Positions 26,862 to 35,980 of a stretch of DNA of 64,000 nt are shown piece after piece. Every line of letters begins with the position of its first letter. Positions within the stretch are counted from its first letter, which is position 1. The DNA is taken from NCBI RefSeq assembly GCF_000472965.1, contig NZ_AXAU01000023.1:36095-100094 (forward strand), written 5' to 3'. Below the pieces are notes generated by a model, which had not been told where the DNA came from, made no database searches, and saw only the letters and a program-made list of their open reading frames with translations. Both the position numbers and the translations under genes were made by a program. The DNA is from Bradyrhizobium murdochi (lineage in GTDB: Bacteria; Pseudomonadota; Alphaproteobacteria; Rhizobiales; Xanthobacteraceae).

Positions 26862-27080
26862 TTTGATTTGGTCCTAAAAACTGGATTTCAAAAACGGCAG
26901 TCACGCCCAATCGGGCGTCTTCATCGACGCCGGGGCCGAAATGCCGGACTTTCACTGTTGCAGCGAGAAATAAAGCAGTTTCGCCAGAACACAATTGTCG
27001 TTTTTGCAATGCACAAATGCGACTGTTTTGGTCGCATTATCGGTCGTGGCGGCGCGCCGGCTGGCGCGGTGGATGATGCG

Positions 27081-27530
27081 CTAAATCAGCTCCGGCTTTC
27101 TACCGGTCAGGATCGCGGCGAGGTCGCGTTCGAGCAGTTGCTGGACCAGATCGAACGTGTCGATGATTTCCCTGATCTGGCTGATCTTGCCGTGGCGCAG
27201 CGTGTAGAAGCCGGCGATGTCGAACTGCACCATGCGCTGATTGCTGCTCTTGCGGAAGAACACGCGGATGAACGCGGCCGCCTTGTCGCCCTCGACGACC
27301 AGGATCGGCACCTCGCAGCGCAGTTCGGAATAGCGGGCGCGGACGGCGTTCCACATCTCGCGCATTTCGGCCTTGCCGCGGCGATGGCCCATATGCGGCA
27401 GGATATCGATCGGGGCGTTGGCAAGGGATTCGATGTCGTCGGTGCAGCGCGCCAGCGCGCCTTCGACGTCGCCGGAATACAGGATGTTGAGGAAATCCAG
27501 TACGCGCTGACGATGAGATTCCTCGGTCAT
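27081..27530 (-). CDS. SnoaL-like / nuclear transport factor 2 family protein (2)
   Basis: This protein of 149 residues has MTEESHRQRVLDFLNILYSG, ARCTDDIESLANAPIDILPH, RRGKAEMREMWNAV and the terminal IREIIDTFDLVQQLLERDL. Its similarity to the gene at 26427-26861 is clearest around GxRRGKA and VDTFDLV. I chose the ATG at 27530 because family-like sequence begins there. Its role is unknown. Confidence 0.75.
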   Translation of the reverse strand: MTEESHRQRVLDFLNILYSGDVEGALARCTDDIESLANAPIDILPHMGHRRGKAEMREMWNAVRARYSELRCEVPILVVEGDKAAAFIRVFFRKSSNQRMVQFDIAGFYTLRHGKISQIREIIDTFDLVQQLLERDLAAILTGRKPELI

Positions 27531-27763
27531 TCGTCCACCCCGTCTGGGTTCGATCCGGCTCTGCGGCCCAACCCAACGGAAGGGCGGAGGGATCAATCAG
27601 CAAAAGCAACCTTCAGTATGTGACGTGGTGGTTTCCAAAAGGTTCACTGCCGCCCGCGTTGCGACGACACAGAACACGCTGGGGCCTGTTGCAGGGTGAT
27701 GACCCGCAGAGCGGGCGTCTCGCGCGTTCGCGCGACCAGTGGGCTTCTCGCAACAACGGAACG

Positions 27764-28366
27764 CTACCGTCCCGCCCGCACTCGCCGGCTCGCCCGCACC
27801 GGAAGCGCCGCCTCGATCAGCGCATGCGCCGCCTCCGTCTCCATATAGGACGGATCGCGATGCAACAGCACGACGGCGAACGAGCCGTCGAGCAGCAGCA
27901 GGATTTGCCGCGCGAGCCGGAGGGGTTCGACTATGCCCTCCTCCGCAAATGTCGCGCGCAGCCATTCCTCGAACTTTTTCTTGTGCGCGGCGCCTATCTT
28001 GATCGCGGGATGTCCGGGCAAATTGGCGAGCTCGGCCGCAGTGCGCAGGAATCCGCATCCGTTCCACTTCGGATGCCGCGCTGAGCGTGCGAGATGGCGA
28101 AAGATCGCTTCGACCTTGGCAGGCAGGCTGCCCTGGGCTTCCGAAAACCATTTTCGGAACAACGCGAGATTGGGCTGATCGCGGCCGGCGAGATACGCTG
28201 CCACCAGATCGTCCTTGCTTTTGAAGTGATAATAGAGCGTGCGCTTGGTAACGCCGGCCTTGGCCGCTACTGCGTCGACGCTGACGGCCCGGATGCCATT
28301 ATTGTAGAACAGCGCGTTCGCCGCCGAGATGATGCGTTCGCGCGTCGGGATACCGGGTCGTGCCAT
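27764..28366 (-). CDS. TetR/AcrR family transcriptional regulator
   Basis: This regulator of about 200 residues has an N-terminal helix-turn-helix, RERIISAANALFYNNGIRAV, followed by AAKAGVTKRTLYYHFKSKDD. The ligand-binding domain behind it contains WNGCGFLRTAAELA, as in YbiH-like TetR proteins. Translation could start at 28366 or 28375. It faces an enoyl-CoA hydratase gene over a shared short promoter region with a palindrome, so self-regulation and control of that gene are likely. Confidence 0.9.
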   Translation of the reverse strand: MARPGIPTRERIISAANALFYNNGIRAVSVDAVAAKAGVTKRTLYYHFKSKDDLVAAYLAGRDQPNLALFRKWFSEAQGSLPAKVEAIFRHLARSARHPKWNGCGFLRTAAELANLPGHPAIKIGAAHKKKFEEWLRATFAEEGIVEPLRLARQILLLLDGSFAVVLLHRDPSYMETEAAHALIEAALPVRASRRVRAGR

Positions 28367-28374
28367 GACCGTCA

Positions 28375-28398
28375 TGTATACCAACCAGTGAATATACA
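28375..28398. promoter_or_regulatory. Operator candidate for the TetR regulator
   Basis: TGTATA-N12-TATACA forms an inverted repeat directly at the tetR start, between tetR and the divergent enoyl-CoA hydratase gene. The inner CCAACCAGT resembles half of an AACCAGTTGGT-like TetR site. Binding here would repress both genes. Confidence 0.55.
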
Positions 28399-28456
28399 CA
28401 ACGCGGACCGTCTTCTACGATGCATGCAACACATTAACGCTTGCGGAGATTTGGAG

Positions 28457-29248
28457 ATGTCCGAGCCCATTCTGATCGAAATCAAGGAGGGGATCGCGCT
28501 GATCACGCTCAACCGCCCCGACAGGCTCAATGCGCTGAACTTTGAGCTGATCGACCGCCTGATGGCGGTGCTGGATGCAATCGAGACTGACGCCAGCGTG
28601 CGCGCCATGATCCTGACCGGGGCAGGGGAGCGCGCCTTTTCCGCCGGCGCCGATATCCATGAGTTCTCAGGCAGCGTTCGCCAAGGCGCAAACATCGCCA
28701 TCCGCGACTTTGTCCGGCGCGGTCAGACCATGACCGCGCGGCTCGAAGCGTTCAGGAAACCGGTGATCGCCGCGGTCAACGGGCTGGCGTTCGGCGGCGG
28801 CTGCGAGATTACCGAAGCCGTGCATCTCGCCGTTGCCAGCGAACGCGCGAGATTCGCTAAGCCGGAAATCAATCTCGGCATGCCGCCGACCTTCGGCGGA
28901 ACGCAACGGCTACCGCGGCTTGCCGGACGCAAGCGCGCGCTTGAACTGTTGCTGACGGGCGATCCTTTCCTGCCGCAGCAGGCGCTGGAGATCGGCCTCG
29001 TCAATAGGGTCGTGCCGCATGGCGAATTGCTGTCCGCGGCACGGGAGCTCGCAAACCGTATCATCCCGCATTCGCCGCTTGCTGTCGGCGGCATCATCAC
29101 CGCTGTCACCCGCGGACTGAACATGGCCATCGCCGAAGGGCTGCAGGTCGAGAGCGAGCAATTCGCCGCGCTGGTGCCGAGCCACGATCTCGGCGAAGGC
29201 ATCAATGCGTGGATCGAACACCGGCCGCCGCTCTATCGCGGCTGTTGA
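28457..29248 (+). CDS. Enoyl-CoA hydratase/isomerase family protein
   Basis: This 263-residue crotonase-fold enzyme opens with ILIEIKEGIALITLNRPDRL. The oxyanion-hole segments are AFSAGADIHEF and GLAFGGGCEITEAV. The first catalytic Glu is expected in the latter region, and the second part reads EINLGMPPTFGGTQRLPRL. The ATG at 28457 follows GGAG closely. The much longer open frame upstream overlaps tetR and is not real. Fatty-acid beta-oxidation or another acyl-CoA pathway is likely, controlled by the adjacent TetR. Confidence 0.92.
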   Translation: MSEPILIEIKEGIALITLNRPDRLNALNFELIDRLMAVLDAIETDASVRAMILTGAGERAFSAGADIHEFSGSVRQGANIAIRDFVRRGQTMTARLEAFRKPVIAAVNGLAFGGGCEITEAVHLAVASERARFAKPEINLGMPPTFGGTQRLPRLAGRKRALELLLTGDPFLPQQALEIGLVNRVVPHGELLSAARELANRIIPHSPLAVGGIITAVTRGLNMAIAEGLQVESEQFAALVPSHDLGEGINAWIEHRPPLYRGC

Positions 29249-29287
29249 CGCAAGGCCAGGATCCTGCTGCCGCTCCTGTCCGGCCGG

Positions 29288-29464
29288 TTAAGCGGCGTCT
29301 TTGGTTGCGATCACCGCCCGGATATCGTCGGCCAGTTCGCGGTAATGCAAGCCGAGGCGCAGGTATAGCTCGCGCTTCGCCCCATCCGACGTCAACTTGC
29401 CGATCAAATCGCATTCGGCAGCGAGAGTCTCGAACCGCTCCAATTTGGCTTCAAGGTCGGTCAT
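29288..29464 (-). CDS. Small conserved helical protein
   Basis: A 58-codon gene reads MTDLEAKLERFETLAAECDL and continues with IGKLTSDGAKRELYLRLGL and HYRELADDIRAVIATKDAA. GGGGAGACGCGTC precedes the ATG, giving a GGAG about 6 nt upstream. The protein is two or three amphipathic helices without Cys pairs or membrane segments. The pattern looks like a family I recall from Bradyrhizobium, with function unknown. It lies between the hydratase and the HD gene. Confidence 0.65.
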   Translation of the reverse strand: MTDLEAKLERFETLAAECDLIGKLTSDGAKRELYLRLGLHYRELADDIRAVIATKDAA

Positions 29465-29733
29465 GACGCGTCTCCCCTAACGGCCACCAAGGGGATCAGC
29501 TTACGCCTTCATTTTACGTCACGGCTAACATCGTTATCGGATAGAACTAATTTTACAGCCTCGGCGACTGCGCGGACGCTCCGGCTCACGACTGATTGGC
29601 CGACGCTTTGAGTGCACCCGCGGACGGAGACGTTGGGCCACGCTTTCTGGTGGCGCGAGCAGACATTGGCCACCGGAAGAAACGCCGATGTGCTATTATG
29701 CCGCCAACGTCGCACAAATGACGCGGTGTTCAG

Positions 29734-30582
29734 ATGATCACAATCCCGGAACTGGTGGCGCAAGCCTTGGGGTCGTTTCTGGCCTCGGATACCAGGAGCA
29801 GGTTTGGCTCCTCCCAAGCCCGGCTGGCTGAACTTCTCCCCTATGCAGCCAGGCTCACATTGGAATGCATCGGCAACAGCGACGCCCTCTATCACAACAT
29901 CGAACACACCATGCTCGTGACCCTTGCCGGGCACGACATCCTGATGGGCCGGGCGATGCTGCGGCCAACGACGCCAGACGATTATGCCAATTTCATCCTG
30001 GCGTGCCTCACCCACGACATCGGATACGTGCGCGGAATCGTCCAGGGAGATGACGGGGATTCCTATGTCGCGGATCTCAGCGGCCGTACCGTTCGCCTGG
30101 CGCGAGGTTCATCCGATGCCGCCCTGGGCGCCTACCATGTGGACCGCTCGAAGCTGTTCGTGTTCGAGCGGCTCGACACAACCGAAGAAGTCGATGCGAG
30201 CCGGATCGCCAGGGCAATCGAGTATACGCGATTTCCCTATGTTGATTCATCGTCAAACGACGAGCTGATCGAGGAAGAGGGCCTGTTGCTGCGCGCGGCC
30301 GACCTCATCGGGCAGCTCGGCGACCCCAACTACTTGAAGAAAGCGAATGCCCTGTTCTACGAATTTGAAGAAGTCGGCATGAACAAAACGCTCGGCTACC
30401 AGACGCCGGCAGACGTCGTTTACAAATATCCGCAGTTCTATTGGAACAACGTCGCGCCGCAGATCCAGACGGCAATCCGCTATCTCAATGTCACGTCGAG
30501 TGGACGGCAATGGATCGCAAACCTGCACAGCAACGTTTTTCGGGCCGAGCGCGAAATGAACCTGTCCGGCCCGCAGCCGTGA
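29734..30582 (+). CDS. HD domain metal-dependent phosphohydrolase
   Basis: This 282-residue protein carries the residues of an HD-type phosphohydrolase: YHNIEHT near residues 53-59 and the HD pair in LTHDIGY near residues 92-98. Later acidic residues LLLRAADLIGQL supply the final Asp. Such enzymes hydrolyse phosphate esters of nucleotides or cyclic dinucleotides. No GYP motif or receiver domain is present. The substrate is unknown, and the gene appears to stand alone. Confidence 0.85.
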   Translation: MITIPELVAQALGSFLASDTRSRFGSSQARLAELLPYAARLTLECIGNSDALYHNIEHTMLVTLAGHDILMGRAMLRPTTPDDYANFILACLTHDIGYVRGIVQGDDGDSYVADLSGRTVRLARGSSDAALGAYHVDRSKLFVFERLDTTEEVDASRIARAIEYTRFPYVDSSSNDELIEEEGLLLRAADLIGQLGDPNYLKKANALFYEFEEVGMNKTLGYQTPADVVYKYPQFYWNNVAPQIQTAIRYLNVTSSGRQWIANLHSNVFRAEREMNLSGPQP

Positions 30583-30624
30583 CAATGGCGTGCTCGCTCC
30601 ACGTGGATCGAGCGCTCTTGTGCG

Positions 30625-31317
30625 CTAGAGGTGATAGCTCGGCGAATTCCGCGCCAGCCCATCGAACGCGTCGAGCAGCCGCTCGCGCCAGGCATAGACC
30701 GGATCCTCTTCCATCAGCAGCTTGAACGGGCTGACCACCCGCGCCCACTGGAACGCGCCGAACACGATATAGTCCGCATAGTTCGCTGCCGTGCCGCCGA
30801 GGTACGGCTGCGTCCGCAATGTCAGCCGCAGCGGATCGAGGCTTTTGCGAAAACCTTCGACCGCCGTGTCGCGGCTAGCCATGATTTCTTCCAGCGGCTT
30901 GCCGAAACGCGCCTCGCGCGTCTTGCGGAAATAGGCCGCGTCCTCCGGCTTCAGGTTGAGCGGGATGTCGGCAATGATGAGCGGAAACATGCCGCCGATC
31001 ACCCCGTCGCCCCACCAGTTCAGCATCCGCGCCATGGCGCGGCCGCCCTCGCCGCCGAACAGCGACGGCCGGTCCGGATATTTGTCTTCGAGATAGTTGG
31101 CGATGGTCCAGGAATCGACGACCGCGCTGTCGCCGTCGAGCAGCACCGGTACCTTCTCCGAGCCATGCGGCGCGATCGCGCTTTTCTCAGTGAAGCACCA
31201 GGGAATCGTCTCCGCCGACAGCCCCTTATGCGCCAGCGCCATCCGCGTTCGCCAGCAGAATGGGCTGAACGGACGGGATGGATCGGTGCCGACGAGTTCG
31301 TAGAGTTTGAGGGACAT
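30625..31317 (-). CDS. Glutathione S-transferase family protein (beta-etherase-like)
   Basis: This 230-residue protein has an N-terminal thioredoxin-like domain (KLYELVGTDPSRPFSPFCWR, KVPVLLDGDSAVVDS) with the GSH-binding VP and DS residues. An all-helical C-terminal domain ending in GTAANYADYIVFGAFQW follows. The PFSPFCWRTRMAL segment recalls the LigE/LigF group that cleaves lignin aryl ethers, but general detoxification is equally possible. Confidence 0.86.
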   Translation of the reverse strand: MSLKLYELVGTDPSRPFSPFCWRTRMALAHKGLSAETIPWCFTEKSAIAPHGSEKVPVLLDGDSAVVDSWTIANYLEDKYPDRPSLFGGEGGRAMARMLNWWGDGVIGGMFPLIIADIPLNLKPEDAAYFRKTREARFGKPLEEIMASRDTAVEGFRKSLDPLRLTLRTQPYLGGTAANYADYIVFGAFQWARVVSPFKLLMEEDPVYAWRERLLDAFDGLARNSPSYHL

Positions 31318-31577
31318 GGCGTCTGATCCTGCTTGGGCTCAGTCGTCAGACTAGCCGGCGGTGCGAGGAGCGCAAGCGACGACTTGTCCGCCGTAGCTCG
31401 AGAGCGAAGGCGGAAGCAATCCCTCCCACCGTCGTCCTCTCTCACCGTCGTTCGCGAGGACGACGAGGCAGCCTGCCAAATTGCGTCAAGTCCAGCCAGG
31501 GCTATGGGATGCAAACGTGGTCAACGTCGCCGCGACTGCGCAGCCGTTACGCCGCGCAATCGCCGGCGCCAAAACGT

Positions 31578-33122
31578 CTAGACCGTCGAGATGCCGTCGA
31601 TCGGGCTGATGTCGCCGACGAACCGCAGCAGGTCCGCCATGGTGAATTCGCCCTGTGTCTTGGACGGCAGCGTCGGCTTCCAGTTCTTGCCCTTCAGCCA
31701 CAGATACGATTGACGGTCACCGTGGACGAGGCCGACGAACACTTCGGCCACGATCGTCGCGCCGACCGGTCCGAGCTTTTCGCCGCCGCCGCGCTGCTCG
31801 GCCTCCTTGAGGATGTAGTACCAGAGCGGTGTGTGCTCGTGCAGGCCGTGCTTCTTTGCCGCGGCGCCGTCCGTGCCACGCGCAATCTCGGCCGGGGTGA
31901 GCGGATTCTTGATCTTCATCGCCTTGGCGACATCCTGTCCCGACGGCAGCCCCAGCATGACGCCGCGCTTGAGATTGCGGAACGGCAGGCTACCGCCACC
32001 GCCCGGCAGCTCGTGCAACTGCGGTATCAGGAACGGATCGATCTTTCGCGACGGATTGAGCCGCACATTGGGAGGATTGGCCGCCAGCACCTCGTGATAG
32101 CGGCGCCAGTCGATGATCCAGTTGCTCGAGAGCACCGGTATAGGCAGCGGCGGCTGTATCGGATCAGGCGCGAGATCGCCGATGATTCCGCCCGACAGGC
32201 CGGTGAACTTGAACAGCAGATCGAGCGTAGCGGGAATGCCGCCGCCCGGCGTGAACTTGCGGTTGTGGCTGTAGACCTCGCGCACCATGCTGTGTCCGAA
32301 GCGGTACGCCGCCGCGGAAAACTCGACCGGCATGTAGGGCGTCTTCTTGAAGCGATAGAAGCGGCGGCCCTGATCGAGGATCTTGGCGACGATGCCCTTC
32401 TCGGTGATGCGCTCCACGAAATCATGCAGCACCATCCATTGATAGTGCCAGGTCACCGTCTGGCGCGCTTGCGTGAATATCTCGCCGGCCGGCACCCCGG
32501 ACGCGGCGAGATGGTCGCAGACCTTGTTGTGAAACTTCAGCATCGCCAGGTGCGTCTGGGCAACCACGAGATTCTCGTCATTGCGATGGTCGCCGATCAA
32601 TGCGAAGCCTTCCGGGTTACGCGGCAGGTCGTTGCGCGGCGTGATGGTTACATCGTCAACGCTGATGGTCTTGCCGAGCAGCAGTTTCGGACCGGGAGAC
32701 TTGCCGTCGGCATCGCCGGGATTGCGCGCGTAAAGCTGCCGGCTGCCGTCCGGGCCGAGACCGTAGACGCTGTCGAGATCGAGTGCCGGCGTACGGAAGT
32801 TTTCGACCGCCGTCGGGTCTGCTTCCTTGTCGCCGAACGAGGTGAGATCGAGCGTGATGTCGTGATCGACAAATTGGCCGAGATAGGTGAAGCCCGCCGG
32901 AATCTTGGTGTTGTTGCCGGCGGCATCACCGGGGTTGGGATCCTTCATCGCGTCGGCAAGCTCCTGCAGCGGCGCGTCGTCGACGGCGAGCGGTTCGAGA
33001 TTCGGAAACATCCGCCCGAACATTCCGGGATCGTCATGTCCGGAAAGCGAGTCGAGAAACTGTCGGGTCGGTTGGCGGCCAGCCTTGCCATGGCCGGGCT
33101 GGACATTCACTTGAGTTGCCAT
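31578..33122 (-). CDS. Animal-type haem peroxidase (peroxidase-cyclooxygenase superfamily)
   Basis: This 514-residue protein has the haem peroxidase fold. The distal His is in YLGQFVDHDITLD (His87). The proximal His is in YRFGHSMVREVY (His277), followed by the usual Asn/Arg region. No signal peptide is visible. GGAGG lies 5 nt before ATG 33122; an upstream in-frame TTG is less likely. The family includes bacterial peroxicins and fatty-acid dioxygenase-like proteins. The true substrate is unknown. A GST follows on each side, which would fit oxidative stress, but there is no shared operon. Confidence 0.9.
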   Translation of the reverse strand: MATQVNVQPGHGKAGRQPTRQFLDSLSGHDDPGMFGRMFPNLEPLAVDDAPLQELADAMKDPNPGDAAGNNTKIPAGFTYLGQFVDHDITLDLTSFGDKEADPTAVENFRTPALDLDSVYGLGPDGSRQLYARNPGDADGKSPGPKLLLGKTISVDDVTITPRNDLPRNPEGFALIGDHRNDENLVVAQTHLAMLKFHNKVCDHLAASGVPAGEIFTQARQTVTWHYQWMVLHDFVERITEKGIVAKILDQGRRFYRFKKTPYMPVEFSAAAYRFGHSMVREVYSHNRKFTPGGGIPATLDLLFKFTGLSGGIIGDLAPDPIQPPLPIPVLSSNWIIDWRRYHEVLAANPPNVRLNPSRKIDPFLIPQLHELPGGGGSLPFRNLKRGVMLGLPSGQDVAKAMKIKNPLTPAEIARGTDGAAAKKHGLHEHTPLWYYILKEAEQRGGGEKLGPVGATIVAEVFVGLVHGDRQSYLWLKGKNWKPTLPSKTQGEFTMADLLRFVGDISPIDGISTV

Positions 33123-33309
33123 CACTTCCTCCAATCAAAAATGTTGGGAGAAGAGGGGTACCGGTGTGTCGCGATGTCAGGTCAGTAAAGGTTCAGGTAA
33201 ATTAGCTCGATACCCCTCGAGAGGGTTCAGTCAGCAAAACCCATCCCCAGATTGCGGCCAATCAGAGCGTGGGTGCCAGCGGTTTATTTTTCGATTTGTG
33301 TGAGCAGCT

Positions 33310-33588
33310 TCACTGACTGGAAGCGATGTCGAACTCTCTGCGCAGCTCCGCGTCGGTGTAAAAACACACGCCGCCATCGAGATCGCGCACCAGCCACTCC
33401 TGCAGATACACGATCTGCGTCCCGCTTTGCCGTTCATGTCGAAGCTCGAGGTGACCATCCTCGCTTCGCTGCAGTGAGCAACTGGATTGTACCCAGCTCG
33501 GCCATTCGTGCAGCGGCTGTCCGGTGAACTGCCAGGCGATCAACGCCACGTTGGTTGGGCGTGGCTTCAGCTTCAGTGTGGTGTCCAC
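33310..33588 (-). CDS. Small hypothetical protein
   Basis: This 92-residue protein starts at GTG 33588, six nt after GGAG. It contains NVALIAWQFTGQPLHEWPSW and ends with DGGVCFYTDAELRREFDIAS. The VRDLDGGVCFYTDAEL part looks like small phage or cargo-type proteins, but no family is secure. The longer open frame upstream is unsupported. Confidence 0.5.
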   Translation of the reverse strand: MDTTLKLKPRPTNVALIAWQFTGQPLHEWPSWVQSSCSLQRSEDGHLELRHERQSGTQIVYLQEWLVRDLDGGVCFYTDAELRREFDIASSQ

Positions 33589-33788
33589 AATCGTCTCCGA
33601 AACAATGAGTCCTGCGGTTTGACAACGCCCGGGACCGGCAAAAGTTGGGCGTTCGCGCGGCGATTCTCGCCATGATTCGGCGATATTGCCTATGCGTCCC
33701 GGGGATGGATATCCGGGGATACGCGTGAATCCCCAGCCTATCACGCCGGAAAGGCGGACCAGGCAAGCCAAGCCCCGGCGATGCTGCG

Positions 33789-34496
33789 TTACCGCACCAC
33801 TGCCGCGGTCTGGCCGAACAGGATTCGGCGCTCCTCCTCGGTGCGGTTGACGGGCTGGCCAAAGTTCGGATTGACCTCTTTCGCCTTGGCATAGGCGCGC
33901 TCGGTCGCGGGGCGGGCGCGGATGGTCTCCAGCCAGCGCTTCAGATGCGGGAAGTCGTCAATGTTCTGGCTCTGGTTCTTGTAAGGCACGATCCAGGGAT
34001 AGCTCGCCATGTCGGCGATCGAATAGTCGCCCGCGATGAACTCGCGATCGGTCAGACGCTTGTTGAGCACGCCGTAGAGCCGGTTGGTCTCGTTCACGTA
34101 GCGGTCGATCGCGTATTTGATCTTGTCCTGGGCGTAGTTGGAGAAGTGATGGTTCTGCCCGGCCATCGGCCCGAGATTGCCCATCTGCCAGAACGTCCAC
34201 TGGATCGCGTCATAGCGGCCGTAGAGATCGGACGGCAGAAACTTTCCGGTCTTCTCGGCGAGATACAGCAGCATCGCGCCGGACTCGAAGATCGAAATCG
34301 GTTTTCCTCCGCCCTTGGGTTCATGATCGACCATCGCGGGGATGCGATTATTCGGCGCGATCGCCAGAAACTCCGGCTTGAACTGGTCGCCTTTGCCGAT
34401 GTTGACCGGAAATATTTTGTACTTCAGCCCGGTCTCTTCGAGGAACATCGTGATCTTGTGGCCGTTCGGCGTGGTCCAGTAGTGAAGGTCGATCAT
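33789..34496 (-). CDS. Glutathione S-transferase, YfcG-like (disulfide-bond reductase type)
   Basis: This 235-residue protein resembles the nu-class/YfcG group: MIDLHYWTTPNGHKITMFLE, PEFLAIAPNNRIPAMVDHEP, ISIFESGAMLLYLAEKTGKF and WQMGNLGPMAGQNHHFSNYA. The PNxxKI and PNNRIPAM/ESGA motifs bind GSH or GSSG. YfcG reduces small disulfides. I chose the ATG at 34496; the frame continues upstream without family features. Confidence 0.9.
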   Translation of the reverse strand: MIDLHYWTTPNGHKITMFLEETGLKYKIFPVNIGKGDQFKPEFLAIAPNNRIPAMVDHEPKGGGKPISIFESGAMLLYLAEKTGKFLPSDLYGRYDAIQWTFWQMGNLGPMAGQNHHFSNYAQDKIKYAIDRYVNETNRLYGVLNKRLTDREFIAGDYSIADMASYPWIVPYKNQSQNIDDFPHLKRWLETIRARPATERAYAKAKEVNPNFGQPVNRTEEERRILFGQTAAVVR

Positions 34497-34630
34497 GGGG
34501 CGATCCTGCTGGTTGAAATCCGTGCATCGCAAGAAAGATGCGGATGCATGAATTTGATCGGACCGATGTCCCAAGTCAATGCGGGCTAAGGGCGTCGCGC
34601 GGAAATGTGATGACGGCTGGCGCCGCGAGA

Positions 34631-34879
34631 CTAGCGTTGCGGCGCGCCGATGCGGCCGTGCTCGCGCAGCAGCTTTTCGCCCGATGCGGTGACGGTCACC
34701 ATCAGTCCGGTTCCGGCGATGGTTTCGCGCGTGACGTAGCCGCGATCGGAAGCGTCTTCCCAGATCGTCAGGCGCGGACAGGAGGTTCGCCAGGTCGCGA
34801 CCACTTCTGCGTAATTCCGCGGCTCGCGGGCGACCCATTCGACGAAGTCGAGCACCAGTGGATCTGCAGCATCCGACAT
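34631..34879 (-). CDS. Small conserved hypothetical protein
   Basis: This 82-residue protein starts MSDAADPLVLDFVEWVAREP and continues YAEVVATWRTSCPRLTIWED. GGAGATGG precedes the ATG. It has the look of a winged or helical small domain ending in a GEKLLREHGR region, perhaps a DNA-binding or adaptor protein. The gene sits immediately downstream of the TauE/SafE gene and may be co-transcribed with it. Confidence 0.65.
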   Translation of the reverse strand: MSDAADPLVLDFVEWVAREPRNYAEVVATWRTSCPRLTIWEDASDRGYVTRETIAGTGLMVTVTASGEKLLREHGRIGAPQR

Positions 34880-34892
34880 CAGCCATCTCCCT

Positions 34893-35654
34893 TCAGAAGG
34901 AAGCAACCGAGCCGTGAACCAGCAACAGCCAGCTTCCGTAGAGAATGTAATAGCCGGCCACCGTCGTAATCAGCCGGTTCGCCCAGGTGCGAAACTGCGC
35001 GTCGCTCATCGCCTCAAGAATCCGCCGCGCCAGTGTGGTGCCGAGCATCGAGGCCGCGATCGCAACTGCAGCCAGCACGGGATCGAGCGTCGCCGCCTGG
35101 TCGATGATGCCGCCGAAATAGATCAGTTTTGTGAGATGGCTGACGACCTGGCAGGTTGCCTTGGTGGCGACCACCTCGCGGCGGCCAAAATTGCCGCCGA
35201 GAAAGAACGTGTCCATTAAGGGACCGGAGACGCCGGTCATCAGCATCAGGCCCATGCAGATGAAGCCGTAGAACGAGCCCTGCCAGATGCTGTCCGGATT
35301 CGGCTTGAGGTTCTTCGGCATCAGCCGCGCCATGAACGGTGTGGCCCCGAGCAACAGCAAGGCAATCGGCTTGTCCGGCACGTAGCGGGTGAGCGACCAG
35401 AGGCCGAGCGCCAGCGCGCAGCCGATCAGATAGACGAACACCGGCCGCCAGCGGATATGCGCCCGCCACAGAAATGCGCGCCAGCCATTGGAGGCCATCT
35501 GCGTGATCGCGTGCAGCACCATGGCGGTGGGCAGCGGCATCAGCATCAACAGCACGCCGATCAGGATCATCCCGCCGGCCATGCCGAACAGGCCGGACAG
35601 GAAGGCCGTCGCGACCATCAGGGCACCGAGGGCTGCAATCATCAGCGGGGTCAC
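34893..35654 (-). CDS. Sulfite exporter TauE/SafE family membrane protein (TSUP)
   Basis: This 253-residue protein has about seven to eight hydrophobic segments and the TSUP repeat signatures SGLFGMAGGMILIGVLL and MTGVSGPLMDTFFLGGNFGR. The family exports sulfite, sulfoacetate or related anions, or acts in sulfur assimilation. The start is GTG at 35654. No sulfur genes flank it, so the substrate is open. Confidence 0.85.
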   Translation of the reverse strand: MTPLMIAALGALMVATAFLSGLFGMAGGMILIGVLLMLMPLPTAMVLHAITQMASNGWRAFLWRAHIRWRPVFVYLIGCALALGLWSLTRYVPDKPIALLLLGATPFMARLMPKNLKPNPDSIWQGSFYGFICMGLMLMTGVSGPLMDTFFLGGNFGRREVVATKATCQVVSHLTKLIYFGGIIDQAATLDPVLAAVAIAASMLGTTLARRILEAMSDAQFRTWANRLITTVAGYYILYGSWLLLVHGSVASF

Positions 35655-35712
35655 GCGGAATCTCCTGCATCAGCAAGGCTCGGTTTGAAACGCGCGGCGC
35701 GCTGCCTCTGCT

Positions 35713-35848
35713 CCCTCGCCCCGCCCTTCGCGGGGAGAGGGTCGGGGTGAGGGGCTGCCTCCGCAAACTCGCTCACAATCGGGCTCGCGGAAGCAGCCCC
35801 TCACCCGGCGCTTCGCGCCGACCTCTCCCCGCGAAGAGCGGGGCGAGG
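35713..35848. repeat. Complete paired-arm palindromic repeat
   Basis: The left arm contains CCCTTCGCGGGGAGAGGGTC, then GGGGTGAGGGG. It is mirrored by CCCCTCACC and a right arm with GACCTCTCCCCGCGAAGAGC. The whole is an inverted repeat of about 136 bp, each arm holding its own small hairpins. The same family occurs at 51967-52514 around a DUF559 gene and, in a related form, inside uvrB. Confidence 0.8.
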
Positions 35849-35980
35849 TTGAAGCCGGCCGCACCGATTCAACCCAACGCTACTTCAAACCAAGGCTACT
35901 ACACCCATTCTTGTGCCTCGCTTGTCGCAGCTACGCAAACCGAGTTATCTTGCTCTGGCATCAGTTTTCCTGAGGGTCAT

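Noticed and set aside
28094..28456. N-terminal extension of the enoyl-CoA hydratase
   Set aside because: It overlaps tetR on the other strand and the crotonase fold begins only at 28457.
31509..33188. 559-codon plus-strand frame opposite the haem peroxidase
   Set aside because: The peroxidase frame holds all active-site motifs. The opposite frame is an Arg/Leu/Ala-rich shadow.
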